From Actinomycetota bacterium (GTDB lineage: Bacteria; Actinomycetota; UBA4738; HRBIN12), in contig DASQWI010000016.1 of NCBI GenBank assembly GCA_035640355.1, forward strand, positions 1 to 64,000: a stretch of DNA of 64,000 nt, written 5' to 3'. Shown piece by piece: positions 49,163 to 57,279 of the stretch; position 1 is the stretch's first letter; each line of letters opens with the position of its first letter. The notes beneath the pieces are model-generated. The model ran no database searches. It was given only the letters and a program-made list of their open reading frames with translations, and was not told where the DNA came from. A program made the translations under genes and the position numbers.

Positions 49163-51388
49163 CTACTGCCGTGCGATCCGCGCCGCGCCGGGTTCCGAAG
49201 GCGAAGGCATGACCGTCACCATGTCGGCGCGCGGAAGGCTGAACGAGAACGTCGATCCTTCAGTCGGCCGGGAGACCAGCCACAGGCGGCCCTCCATCGC
49301 CTCGATCAGCTGACGAGCGATATACAGGCCGAGGCCGGTTCCGCCGGCGTTCGGATCGACGCCGTTCTCAGCACGGTAGAAGCGGTCGAACACACGCTCC
49401 GGGTCTGGCAACAGGACGCCCGGCCCATGGTCCCGCACCGAAACCGTGCCCTCCTCGCCGATCGCCAGCACGCTGACCTCGACGGGCTGATCCGCGGGCG
49501 AGTACTTCAACGCGTTCGACAACAGGTTCGACACCACCTGCTGCACGCGGAACGGATCTCCCTTGATGAGAATCGGACCCATTCCATTGTGCAGCGTGAT
49601 CGTTCGGGCAGAGAACTGATCCCGGAACTCGGCCACCTGGTCGGAGACGAGCTGCGTGACGTCGAGCGGCTGAATGTCCATGACGAGCGTTCCCGACTCG
49701 ATCTGCGAGACGTTCAGCAGATCCATGATCAGTCGCTCGAGCCGGTCGGTCTGCCGCATCATGATCCGGTAGTACTCTCGGCGTGCTTCGGGCGAGTCGT
49801 CGGCCGTGCCGTCGAGCAGCGTCGCCAGGAATCCCTTCAACGGTGTGAGCGGTGTCCGCAGCTCGTGCGAGACCATGGCGACGAAGTCCTTCTTCATCTG
49901 CTCGGTCTGCACCTCGGCCGTGACGTCGTGCACGACGACGACGCGCGAGCTCGTCATGCCGTCGCGATCGCGAACGGTCGTCCCCGCGTGACGGATCCAC
50001 CGGCGCTCCCCGCCCTTGGTCGTGATGAGCGAGTCATGTTGCTCTGCCGGCGTGCTGTTCGGGTCGAACGACGTCCGCAGCGCCCCATCCGACAGCGCCG
50101 GCAAACCGAACACGTCCTCGGACGACCGGCCGACGGTCTCGGCGCGCGAATACCCGGTGATGCGCTCCATGGCCGGGTTCCACGACACGATGCGACGGTC
50201 GTGCGCAACGACGAAGATTCCGTCGGACGTGTGCGCCACGATCTCCGCCAATTGCGCTTGCTCGAACGTCTGGAAGAACAGCTTGTGGTTCTCGAGCCTG
50301 ACGGAGATCTGCGTGGCGAGGGCATCTAGCAACGCGCGCTCGGATGGGCGAAGGGGCTCGTCGCGGTAGATCGCGACCACGCCGCGTGCGTCGTCCTGGC
50401 CGCCGATCATCGCGATCTGCGGCGACAGCCCCATGTGCACCCGAACGAACGCTTCGAGTTTCGGTTGGTGCGCGTTGCCGCTGCCGTTCGCCGACGGCGC
50501 CGGCTTCAGCGAGCGCGTGCCGTTCGAGGTGTGCACCGTGATCCGCTCGTCATCGAGCACGACGAGCTCGACCGACCTCGCCTCGAGCATCTGCTCGAGC
50601 AGCTGCAGGAAGGGACGGAAATCGCCCGTCGTCTCGATCGGGCCCGACAGCGCACGACCCGCCTCGTACAGGTCGCGCATGTGGTTGCGTTCGCGCACCG
50701 ATCGGATCCACTGCCGGTACGCGAGGTACGACAGGACCATCGGGATCACCAGGAGCGGCAGGCCGGCGGGGGTCGCCACCCACAGCATCGCGGCCAGGAT
50801 GCCCAGCGCGGTGTTCCCCGCCCAGTGCAGGACGTTTACGGCGAGGGGGGGAGCGAGGATCGTCACGAACGACTTGCGCTCAACGAACGCGATCACCAGG
50901 ACCACGAGGTTGGCGTTGACAAGGAAGTACGCAGCCATCGAGACGCCGATCGCCAGCCATGTGGCCGGCTCTGAGGGCGGACCCACCGGCTCGAACAAAG
51001 CGAAAACGATCTCGCCCGCGCTGATGCCGAGGACGAACTGTCCGACATTGAACGCGACCTTCTGCCACGCCCAACGCCTCGCGAGGTGGCCGATGAGGAC
51101 GCCGGCGGCCACGGAGTAGGTCAGGACGCTCGGCCGTGCGAGCGGGAGAGCCGCGGCCCATAGGGCATCGGTGAGCGTGAAGTTCACCGTCTCGGTCCGG
51201 TGACGCAGCGGGATCGAGAACTGTTCGGCTGCCGCGATCGCCAGCGCCAACGCGATGACTGCGATGAAGTCCTGCCGGCTCCACGACTCGAGCGTCGGAA
51301 GTTGCGCAACGAGGATCCCGACCGCCGAGCCGGCGGTGGCGATGATCAGCACCCTTGCCGACAGCGGAAGGGAAGGTTTCTCGCTCAC
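49163..51388 (-). CDS. Membrane sensor histidine kinase with GAF and PAS domains
   Basis: A 741-residue protein. Residues 10-300 contain about seven or eight membrane helices (e.g. LIIATAGSAVGILVAQL, LSYLAYRQWIRSV at the end). A GAF-like domain (330-470, PFLQLLEQMLEARSVELVVL) and a PAS domain (480-590 region, TSDGIFVVAHDRRIVSWNPA, ITGYSRAETVG) follow. The phospho-His is in FVAMVSHELRTPLTPLKG (about residue 506), and the ATPase has N box VVSNLLSNALKYSP, G1 VRDHGPGV and G2 GGTGLGLYIARQL. GTG 51388 lies 5 bp after the stop codon of the subtilase gene, with GGAG upstream, so the two are in one operon. No response regulator is adjacent. Confidence 0.9.
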   Translation of the reverse strand: MSEKPSLPLSARVLIIATAGSAVGILVAQLPTLESWSRQDFIAVIALALAIAAAEQFSIPLRHRTETVNFTLTDALWAAALPLARPSVLTYSVAAGVLIGHLARRWAWQKVAFNVGQFVLGISAGEIVFALFEPVGPPSEPATWLAIGVSMAAYFLVNANLVVLVIAFVERKSFVTILAPPLAVNVLHWAGNTALGILAAMLWVATPAGLPLLVIPMVLSYLAYRQWIRSVRERNHMRDLYEAGRALSGPIETTGDFRPFLQLLEQMLEARSVELVVLDDERITVHTSNGTRSLKPAPSANGSGNAHQPKLEAFVRVHMGLSPQIAMIGGQDDARGVVAIYRDEPLRPSERALLDALATQISVRLENHKLFFQTFEQAQLAEIVAHTSDGIFVVAHDRRIVSWNPAMERITGYSRAETVGRSSEDVFGLPALSDGALRTSFDPNSTPAEQHDSLITTKGGERRWIRHAGTTVRDRDGMTSSRVVVVHDVTAEVQTEQMKKDFVAMVSHELRTPLTPLKGFLATLLDGTADDSPEARREYYRIMMRQTDRLERLIMDLLNVSQIESGTLVMDIQPLDVTQLVSDQVAEFRDQFSARTITLHNGMGPILIKGDPFRVQQVVSNLLSNALKYSPADQPVEVSVLAIGEEGTVSVRDHGPGVLLPDPERVFDRFYRAENGVDPNAGGTGLGLYIARQLIEAMEGRLWLVSRPTEGSTFSFSLPRADMVTVMPSPSEPGAARIARQ

Positions 51389-51392
51389 CTCG

Positions 51393-53183
51393 TCAGCTCC
51401 AGACGTTGGCGCTCCACGACGAGGCGCTCCAACTCGTCCCACTCCAACTGGTGCCGCTCCAGCTCGTCCCACTCCAACTGGTGCCGCTCCAACTCGTTCC
51501 ACTCCAACTCGTGCCGCTCCACGACGTGGCGCTCCAACTCGTGCCGCTCCACGAAGTGGCGCTCCAAGAGGTCGCGTTCCAACCTGGCGTGACCGCCACG
51601 ATCGCCGCCCAGGCGGTCGTGGACCATGACGTTGCGGACCACGACGTCGCGGACCACGGTTGCCCGAGCACGTCGACCTCGCCCTGAATGAGGTCCCCGA
51701 CGCCGTCGCCATCCGGATCGGCGTAGACATGGAACGTACCGCGACTCGCTTCGAGCGAGCCAAGACCGGTGGACGGAACGAGTCCGACGTTTTCGGGGAC
51801 CCAGCGGAACTTGCCCTGCCGCGCGCCGATTACGGCTCCGGCCGCGTCGACGAGGCCCGCGCCCCCGCCGGAGCGGTACGCCGAGGACTTGGTGGCGGAA
51901 CCGAGGAGCGTCGCCTTGGCAATGTCGGGCGTCATCGATGGGTCCGCCTGGAACATCAGCGCGGCGACACCGGACACGATCGCCGCAGCTTGCGACGTCC
52001 CCGTTCCCTTGATGTACGCATTGTCGACGACGGCCTCGGGGTGGGTCTGGTCGACGACACTCCCGACCGCACGCGGCGCGACGATCGTGATACCGGGCGC
52101 GACGAGGTCCGGCTTGAGGAACCCATCCGGCGTGGCGCCCCAGCTCGAGAACGGCGCCACGACGTCGTCGAAGCGATCCGACGTTCCGTTGAGGTCGGCC
52201 GCGCCAACGGTGACCACGAACGGGTCGTCACCAGGCTTGTTGATCGTCCCGCCGTTCGGGCCTCGGTTGCCCGCCGACGTGATGACCAGGATGCCGCCGA
52301 GCCAGACCTGTTCGACGGCGTAGTTCAACGGATCGAGGAGGTAGCTCTGTCGGGAGTCCGTTCCAAATGCGAGATTCAGCACGCGGATGCCGTAGGTCGA
52401 CCTGTTCGCCAGGACCCACTGCAGCCCGGCAATGACGACGGAGACGTCGGTGGACCCGTCGGCGCCGGCGACCTTGACGGAGACGAGGTTCGCGCGCGGG
52501 GCCACGCCCTTCCATTCGCCGGCTGAGGACGCGCCGTTGCCGCCGATGATGCCAGCCATGTGAGTTCCGTGCCCGTACCGGTCGAAACCGTCCTGCTCGG
52601 GCGTGAGGTCGACCCTCGCCAGAACGCGGTCCCCGAAATCAGGGACTTGGCTCACGCCGGTGTCGAGGACTGCCACCGTGACGCCGGCGCCCGTGTATGA
52701 ATCCTCGACGTGCGTCAGCCGGATGGAGTGACGCCATGCGGTGTTCGGGCTTTCGGTGTTGTACGACGTGGTGGACGACATCTCCACCGTCGCGTCGCCC
52801 CACACGAGCTCGACGGCGGATGAGCGGGCGAGGGCCGGTACGTCTTCTGCGGTAAGGCGCGCCGAGAAGCCCTGGACGATCGGGAGCTGGGTCGTCACCC
52901 TTCCGCCGAGGCTCCGAACGAGCGCCTCCGCGGAGGCGGAAGCGGGAACGGTCTCCCTGACGATGACGCGTACGGTCGCGTGGGGAGTCTGGGCGACGGC
53001 GTCGGCGACGCCGGGATCGACCTTGGTGGCCGGAAACGTTGGAGCGTCGAAGATCTCCGCGGCGGGACCTGCGAGTGTTCCGGCGAGGATCAGCGCGACG
53101 GCCGCGGCTGCGAATCGAATCGCGATGGTACGAGGAGCCGGCAGGCCGACCGGCAGCCCGACCCTCGCCGTCGCGTCCGACAT
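51393..53183 (-). CDS. Secreted subtilisin-like protease with C-terminal SWSGT repeats
   Basis: A 596-residue S8 protease. An N-terminal signal segment (IAIRFAAAAVALILAGTLAG) is followed by an inhibitor-I9-like pro-region (VRVIVRETVPASASAEALVR). The catalytic triad is Asp in VAVLDTGVSQ (about 173), His in RYGHGTHMAGI (about 204) and Ser in GTGTSQAAAIVSG (about 397). From about residue 506 the C-terminus is a repeat of Ser-Trp-Ser-X-Thr (SWSATSWSGTSW and so on), with a break at AWAAIVAVTPGW. The repeat may mediate binding to the cell surface or to itself (inference). GGGAGACGAGCGGGG precedes ATG 53183. The sensor kinase follows directly. Confidence 0.9.
   Translation of the reverse strand: MSDATARVGLPVGLPAPRTIAIRFAAAAVALILAGTLAGPAAEIFDAPTFPATKVDPGVADAVAQTPHATVRVIVRETVPASASAEALVRSLGGRVTTQLPIVQGFSARLTAEDVPALARSSAVELVWGDATVEMSSTTSYNTESPNTAWRHSIRLTHVEDSYTGAGVTVAVLDTGVSQVPDFGDRVLARVDLTPEQDGFDRYGHGTHMAGIIGGNGASSAGEWKGVAPRANLVSVKVAGADGSTDVSVVIAGLQWVLANRSTYGIRVLNLAFGTDSRQSYLLDPLNYAVEQVWLGGILVITSAGNRGPNGGTINKPGDDPFVVTVGAADLNGTSDRFDDVVAPFSSWGATPDGFLKPDLVAPGITIVAPRAVGSVVDQTHPEAVVDNAYIKGTGTSQAAAIVSGVAALMFQADPSMTPDIAKATLLGSATKSSAYRSGGGAGLVDAAGAVIGARQGKFRWVPENVGLVPSTGLGSLEASRGTFHVYADPDGDGVGDLIQGEVDVLGQPWSATSWSATSWSTTAWAAIVAVTPGWNATSWSATSWSGTSWSATSWSGTSWSGTSWSGTSWSGTSWSGTSWSGTSWSASSWSANVWS
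51400..51660. repeat. Tandem 15-bp repeat coding for the SWSGT array
   Basis: The 15-bp units, on the plus strand roughly CTCCAACTCGTCCCA or CTCCAACTGGTGCCG, repeat about ten times between 51408 and 51560; variants continue to about 51660. Both neighbouring codon positions vary little, so the array has been kept nearly uniform at the DNA level. Confidence 0.8.
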
Positions 53184-53357
53184 CCCCGCTCGTCTCCCTT
53201 TTTCCCAGGCCCCGACGGCCAAGAGTCTCGCCGTGCGAGGCGTACGGCACATCCGTCGAGCGGGGCAGACCGCAGTTTTGGGGGGTGATTCGGTTTGCGC
53301 CGTCGGACGTACGCCGATGTGGGACGTCGGGGCGGGAAACGGCTTAGTCGCTCGGAC

Positions 53358-53963
53358 TCAATAGCTCGTCGCGATCTGCTCTCGCAAAGCCCGGAGCGCG
53401 AGTCCCCGGTGGCTGATCGCGTCCTTTTCGTCATCCTCGAGCTCGGCCATCGTCCTGTCGTGCCCGTTCGGCACGAAGACCGGGTCGTACCCGAACCCAC
53501 GCCGGCCCCGGCGGTCGAAGAGGAGTCGCCCCTCACACACGCCTTCCGCGGACATCTCGCGTCCGTCCGGCCAGGAGGCGACTGCGACGCACCGGTACCG
53601 GGCGGTTCGCTCCGCCTCGGGAACATCGGTGACGGCCTCGAGCAGCTTGTCGAGGTTCTCCTCCTCGGTGGCCTTCTCACCTGCGAACCGGGCCGACCGC
53701 ACGCCCGGCGCGCCCCCGAGTGCGTCGACCTCGATCCCCGAATCGTCGGCGAGCGCAGGCACGCTGAACGATCGGGCGATCTCCCGCGCCTTCGCACGCG
53801 CGTTATCCAGATACGTCTCGTGCGGCTCGGCTACGTCTGGCCACGGCTCATGCGTCGTCTCCACGGTCTTCCACGAGACCGGCCAGTCCGCGCAGATCCG
53901 CGCGATCTCGCGGAGCTTGTGCGCATTCTTCGATGCGACGGCGATGCGTTCGGGAAAGGTCAC
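53358..53963 (-). CDS. rdgB: XTP/dITP pyrophosphatase (RdgB/HAM1)
   Basis: A 201-residue protein. The nucleotide-binding start AVASKNAHKLREI, the ADDSGIEVDALGGAPGVRSA loop, GYDPVFVPNG and SHRGLALRAL are all conserved RdgB motifs. It removes inosine and xanthosine triphosphates from the nucleotide pool. GTG 53963 starts 8 bp after the rph stop codon. It ends the cysM-murI-phosphodiesterase-rph-rdgB row, the order seen in Mycobacterium. Confidence 0.95.
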   Translation of the reverse strand: MTFPERIAVASKNAHKLREIARICADWPVSWKTVETTHEPWPDVAEPHETYLDNARAKAREIARSFSVPALADDSGIEVDALGGAPGVRSARFAGEKATEEENLDKLLEAVTDVPEAERTARYRCVAVASWPDGREMSAEGVCEGRLLFDRRGRRGFGYDPVFVPNGHDRTMAELEDDEKDAISHRGLALRALREQIATSY

Positions 53964-53971
53964 TCCGAAAT

Positions 53972-54706
53972 TCAGCCGACCATGTCGCGCTGGAACTTCG
54001 TGAGCTGCGAGATCCCCGACTCCGCGAGGTCGAGGAGCGCGTTCAGCTCTTCTCGCGAGAACGGTTCGCCCTCCGCGGTCCCCTGGACCTCGACGAGCGT
54101 GCCGGAGCCCGTCATCACGACGTTGCAGTCGACCTCGGCATGCGCGTCCTCTTCGTAGGTGAGGTCGAGAACCGGCGAGCCGCCGATGACTCCGACGCTT
54201 ACGGCCGCGACGGAGTCGACCAGCACGCCGGCTTTCGCCACGCCTTCCTGCTCGAGGCGACGAACCGCGAGCGCGAGAGCGATGTAGCCGGCGGTGATCG
54301 ATGCGCACCGAGTGCCCGCGTCCGCGACGAGCACGTCGCAGTCGACGACGATCGTGCGCTCTCCCAGCCGTCGAAGGTCCGTCACCGCCCGGAGTGAACG
54401 CCCGATGAGGCGCTGGATCTCCTGCGTCCGTCCGCTGGGCCTGCCCTTCGACACCTCGCGCGGCGTGCGCTCCTCCGTCGCCCGCGGCAGCATCGCGTAC
54501 TCGCCGGTCACCCAGCCCTTGCCGGTTCCGCGCATCCACCGTGGCGACTCGTCGACCACGGTGGCCGCGACGAGCACCTTCGTCCGTCCCTGCGAGAACA
54601 GTACCGAGCCTTCCGCCCAGTCCTGGAACCCGAGCTCCACGCCGATGACGCGAAGCTCACCGGGTGCGCGGCCGTCGGCGCGCACGCTCGCCGCCACGCG
54701 TGTCAC
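53972..54706 (-). CDS. rph: Ribonuclease PH
   Basis: A 244-residue phosphorolytic 3'-5' exoribonuclease. VRADGRAPGELRVIGVELGF, EGSVLFSQGRTKVLVAATV, GWVTGEYAMLPRATEERTPR, the IQRLIGRSLRAVTDL helix and DCDVLVADAGTRCASITAGY are RNase PH signatures. It trims tRNA precursors. GTG 54706 overlaps the previous stop as GTGA, confirming the start and tight coupling. Confidence 0.96.
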   Translation of the reverse strand: MTRVAASVRADGRAPGELRVIGVELGFQDWAEGSVLFSQGRTKVLVAATVVDESPRWMRGTGKGWVTGEYAMLPRATEERTPREVSKGRPSGRTQEIQRLIGRSLRAVTDLRRLGERTIVVDCDVLVADAGTRCASITAGYIALALAVRRLEQEGVAKAGVLVDSVAAVSVGVIGGSPVLDLTYEEDAHAEVDCNVVMTGSGTLVEVQGTAEGEPFSREELNALLDLAESGISQLTKFQRDMVG

Positions 54707-55455
54707 TCGGCGACCTCGAACGACGCACCCTCGGTGGCGAGGTCGATCGGCCCGCCGTACTCCTCGGCGGCCTGTCCCCGCGAGACCTCCTTGTCGAGCG
54801 TGGGCCAGATGTGGGTGAGCACGAGACGCCCGACCCCCGCCTCGCGAGCCTGGATCGCGGCCTGCCTCGACGACAAGTGGAACGGCAGGAGGTCGTCGCG
54901 GTCCTGCCACGTCGCCTCGGTGAGGAAGAGATTCGCGTCTCGCGCGATCTCCCCGACCCGATGCGTCGGGCCGGTGTCCCCGGTGTACGCGAAAACGGCG
55001 CCGTCCGCGCTCATCCGGAACCCGAGCGCGGGGATCCCCAGGTGCGCCATGGGTTCGGTCTTCACACGGAACGGACCGACCTCGAATGACTCCCCCGGCG
55101 CGACCTCGGTGAACGCGAAGGCGCGGCGCATCACGACCTGCGAATCGATCGACACCACGTCGGCCAGCTTCTGCGTGAAGTCCGTCGGCACGAACACGGG
55201 CAGATCGGGTGTGCCGATCTCACCGTAGTGCCGCGCGTAGAAACACGGATAGAGGTCGACGAAGTGGTCGGGATGTTCGTGGCTGATCACGATGCCGTGG
55301 ATGTCGGCCAGGTCGATGTGGCGCTGGAGATTCGCCAGCGTTCCGGTGCCGGCGTCGACCCACAGGTTGAACCCGTCGTGCTGCACGAGATAGCCGCTCG
55401 TCGCGGAGCCGGGGTTGGGCCAGGTGCCACTCGCCCCGAGGACGATGAGCTTCAC
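54703..55455 (-). CDS. MBL-fold hydrolase, Rv1339-like cyclic nucleotide phosphodiesterase
   Basis: A 250-residue metallo-beta-lactamase-fold protein. The zinc motif is SHEHPDHFVDLYPC, followed by the Asp in FAYTGDTGPTHRV and the His in VLTHIWPTLDKE. Rv1339 in the same gene order in Mycobacterium is an atypical cAMP phosphodiesterase; the present protein probably does the same, which would balance the cyclases in this region. RNase Z-like activity is the alternative. GTG 55455 overlaps the murI stop codon in a GTGA quartet. Confidence 0.87.
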   Translation of the reverse strand: MKLIVLGASGTWPNPGSATSGYLVQHDGFNLWVDAGTGTLANLQRHIDLADIHGIVISHEHPDHFVDLYPCFYARHYGEIGTPDLPVFVPTDFTQKLADVVSIDSQVVMRRAFAFTEVAPGESFEVGPFRVKTEPMAHLGIPALGFRMSADGAVFAYTGDTGPTHRVGEIARDANLFLTEATWQDRDDLLPFHLSSRQAAIQAREAGVGRLVLTHIWPTLDKEVSRGQAAEEYGGPIDLATEGASFEVAE

Positions 55456-56297
55456 GTGACGACCTCGACGACGCCGATCGCCGTCGAACGCACGCCGCCC
55501 AGCTCCGGACCGAGAAAGTGGTGCGAGATGCGACGGAACATTTCGGGGTCGCCCGTCGTGAGGAACTCGTGCCGCGGCGCTCCGGCGCCCCGATGGAGCA
55601 GGTTGGACGAGACGAGCGCCGCGTAGACGTCCTTCGCGGTCTCCTCGGCCGACGAGACGAGCACCACGTCCTCCCCCATCACCAGCTGGATCAGCCCGGA
55701 AAGCATCGGGTAGTGCGTGCAGCCGAGGATCAGCGTGTCCACGCCGGCCTCGCGCAGCGGCTCAAGATACTCCCGAGCGCGGCCGAGCAACTCGTCGCTC
55801 GAGGTGTCTCCCCGCTCGACGTGATCGACGAACGCCGGACATGCCCGAGAGATCAGGTCGACGTCGGGGGCGAGCCCGTCCATCGCCCGTTCATACGCGC
55901 CGCTTCGAACGGTCGCCTCCGTGCCGATGAGGCCGACCCGGCGGTTCCGCGTCGTTCGCGCGGCGGCACGGGTTCCCGGCTCGATCACGCCAACGACGGG
56001 GACGCCGTGCGCGTGGGCCAGATCGGCGATCGCCGCGACCTCGATCGAGTTGCACGCGACGACGAGCATCTTGACGCCGCGCGCGACGAGGTGCTCGGCG
56101 ATCTCCAGCGCGAAGCCGCGAATCTCCTCGACGGGACGGGGTCCGTACGGGAACCTTCCGTTGTCGCCGAGGTACAGGATCGGCTCGCGCGGCAACAGGT
56201 CGACGATCGCCCGAACCACGGTGAGTCCGCCGACGCCCGAGTCGAACACGCCGATCGGCGAAGGGTCGGTCTCGCCTCGGACGCTCGACCCGCTCAC
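55452..56297 (-). CDS. murI: Glutamate racemase
   Basis: A 281-residue MurI. Key stretches are IGVFDSGVGGLTVVRAI, YLGDNGRFPYG, MLVVACNS (first catalytic Cys), GVIEPGTRAA and ILGCTHYPML (second catalytic Cys). It makes D-glutamate for peptidoglycan. GTG 56297 overlaps the cysM stop as GTGA; the frame extends further upstream but only inside cysM. Confidence 0.96.
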   Translation of the reverse strand: MSGSSVRGETDPSPIGVFDSGVGGLTVVRAIVDLLPREPILYLGDNGRFPYGPRPVEEIRGFALEIAEHLVARGVKMLVVACNSIEVAAIADLAHAHGVPVVGVIEPGTRAAARTTRNRRVGLIGTEATVRSGAYERAMDGLAPDVDLISRACPAFVDHVERGDTSSDELLGRAREYLEPLREAGVDTLILGCTHYPMLSGLIQLVMGEDVVLVSSAEETAKDVYAALVSSNLLHRGAGAPRHEFLTTGDPEMFRRISHHFLGPELGGVRSTAIGVVEVVT

Positions 56298-57226
56298 CAC
56301 CACAGCGACTCCGCGACGCCCTTCTCGGCGCGCTCGAGCTCCGGCGCCCAGGCGTGGGTCGAGAGGTACTTCCACCCGCCGTCGGCGAGCAGGCACACCA
56401 CCTCCCCCTGGTCGAGCTCGGCCGCGATGCGCTGCGCGACGTGGATGACTGCGCCGGACGAGATCCCGGCGAACACTCCTTCGTTCTCCGTGAGCTGGCG
56501 CGTCGCTCGGAGCGAGTCGGACGAGTTGACGAGGAACTTCCGGTCCAGCACCGACTCGTCGAAGATCGGTGGAACGAACCCGTCGTCGAGTGAGCGAAGG
56601 CCGTAGACGAGGTCACCGAGCTCGGGTTCGGCCGCGACGACCTTGACGCCGGCGTCGTGCCGCTGCAGCCGACGTCCCACGCCCGTCAGGGTTCCACCCG
56701 TACCGAGGCCCGCGACGAAGTGTGTGATCTCGGGAAGATCGCTGACGATCTCCTCGCCGGTCCCCTCCTCGTGCGCGCGCGGGTTCGCGGGATTCCCGTA
56801 CTGGAACGGCATGAAGTAACGCTCATCCTTCGACAGGCGGCGCGCGACGTCGATCGACCCGTTCGTTCCCTTGTCGCCGGGCGAGAACACGATCTCGGCG
56901 CCGAACAGCTCAAGCAACCGGATGCGCTCCTCGCTCGCGTTGTCCGGGATGACCACCGTGAGTCGATATCCCTTCCGCCGCGCGACCATGGCGAGCGAGA
57001 TGCCGGTGTTGCCCGACGTCGGCTCCAGGATCGTCCGTCCGCGCGTGAGCTGACCGGCTTCCTCGGCCGCCTCGACCATGGCCTTGGCGATCCTGTCCTT
57101 CGTGGAGCCCGTCGGGTTCTGTCCCTCGAGCTTGGCCCACAGACGGACCCGCGGGTTTGGTGACATGTTGGGGAGCCCGACGAGCGGCGTGTTGCCGATG
57201 GCGTCGAGCACGTCAGCGAAGCGCAT
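56294..57226 (-). CDS. cysM: Cysteine synthase, CysM type (O-phosphoserine sulfhydrylase-like)
   Basis: A 310-residue PLP enzyme of fold type II. The PLP lysine is in NPTGSTKDRIAK; the phosphate-binding loop is GLGTGGTLTGVG, and the SGNTG loop is EPTSGNTGISLAM. The segment LVYGLRSLDDGFVPPIFDES matches mycobacterial CysM around the arginine that recognises O-phosphoserine, and the C-terminal GWKYLSTHAWAPELERAE resembles the lid that covers the active site when CysO-thiocarboxylate is the sulfur donor. CysO and MoeB lie upstream beyond a subtilase gene. ATG 57226 is the start. Confidence 0.93.
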   Translation of the reverse strand: MRFADVLDAIGNTPLVGLPNMSPNPRVRLWAKLEGQNPTGSTKDRIAKAMVEAAEEAGQLTRGRTILEPTSGNTGISLAMVARRKGYRLTVVIPDNASEERIRLLELFGAEIVFSPGDKGTNGSIDVARRLSKDERYFMPFQYGNPANPRAHEEGTGEEIVSDLPEITHFVAGLGTGGTLTGVGRRLQRHDAGVKVVAAEPELGDLVYGLRSLDDGFVPPIFDESVLDRKFLVNSSDSLRATRQLTENEGVFAGISSGAVIHVAQRIAAELDQGEVVCLLADGGWKYLSTHAWAPELERAEKGVAESLWW

Positions 57227-57279
57227 CCCGAGCGATTATCCCAGCGGGAGCTGGCGCGACGCTGTCGTCTGCGCGTTCG

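Noticed and set aside
49163-51763. Kinase frame extended upstream to 51763
   Set aside because: The extra 125 residues are the subtilase SWSGT array read in another frame (Arg/Gly/Ala repeats); GTG 51388 with GGAG fits better.
53184-53357. Possible c-di-GMP riboswitch upstream of the SWSGT protease
   Set aside because: The leader was compared with the class I consensus by eye; conserved core elements were not found.
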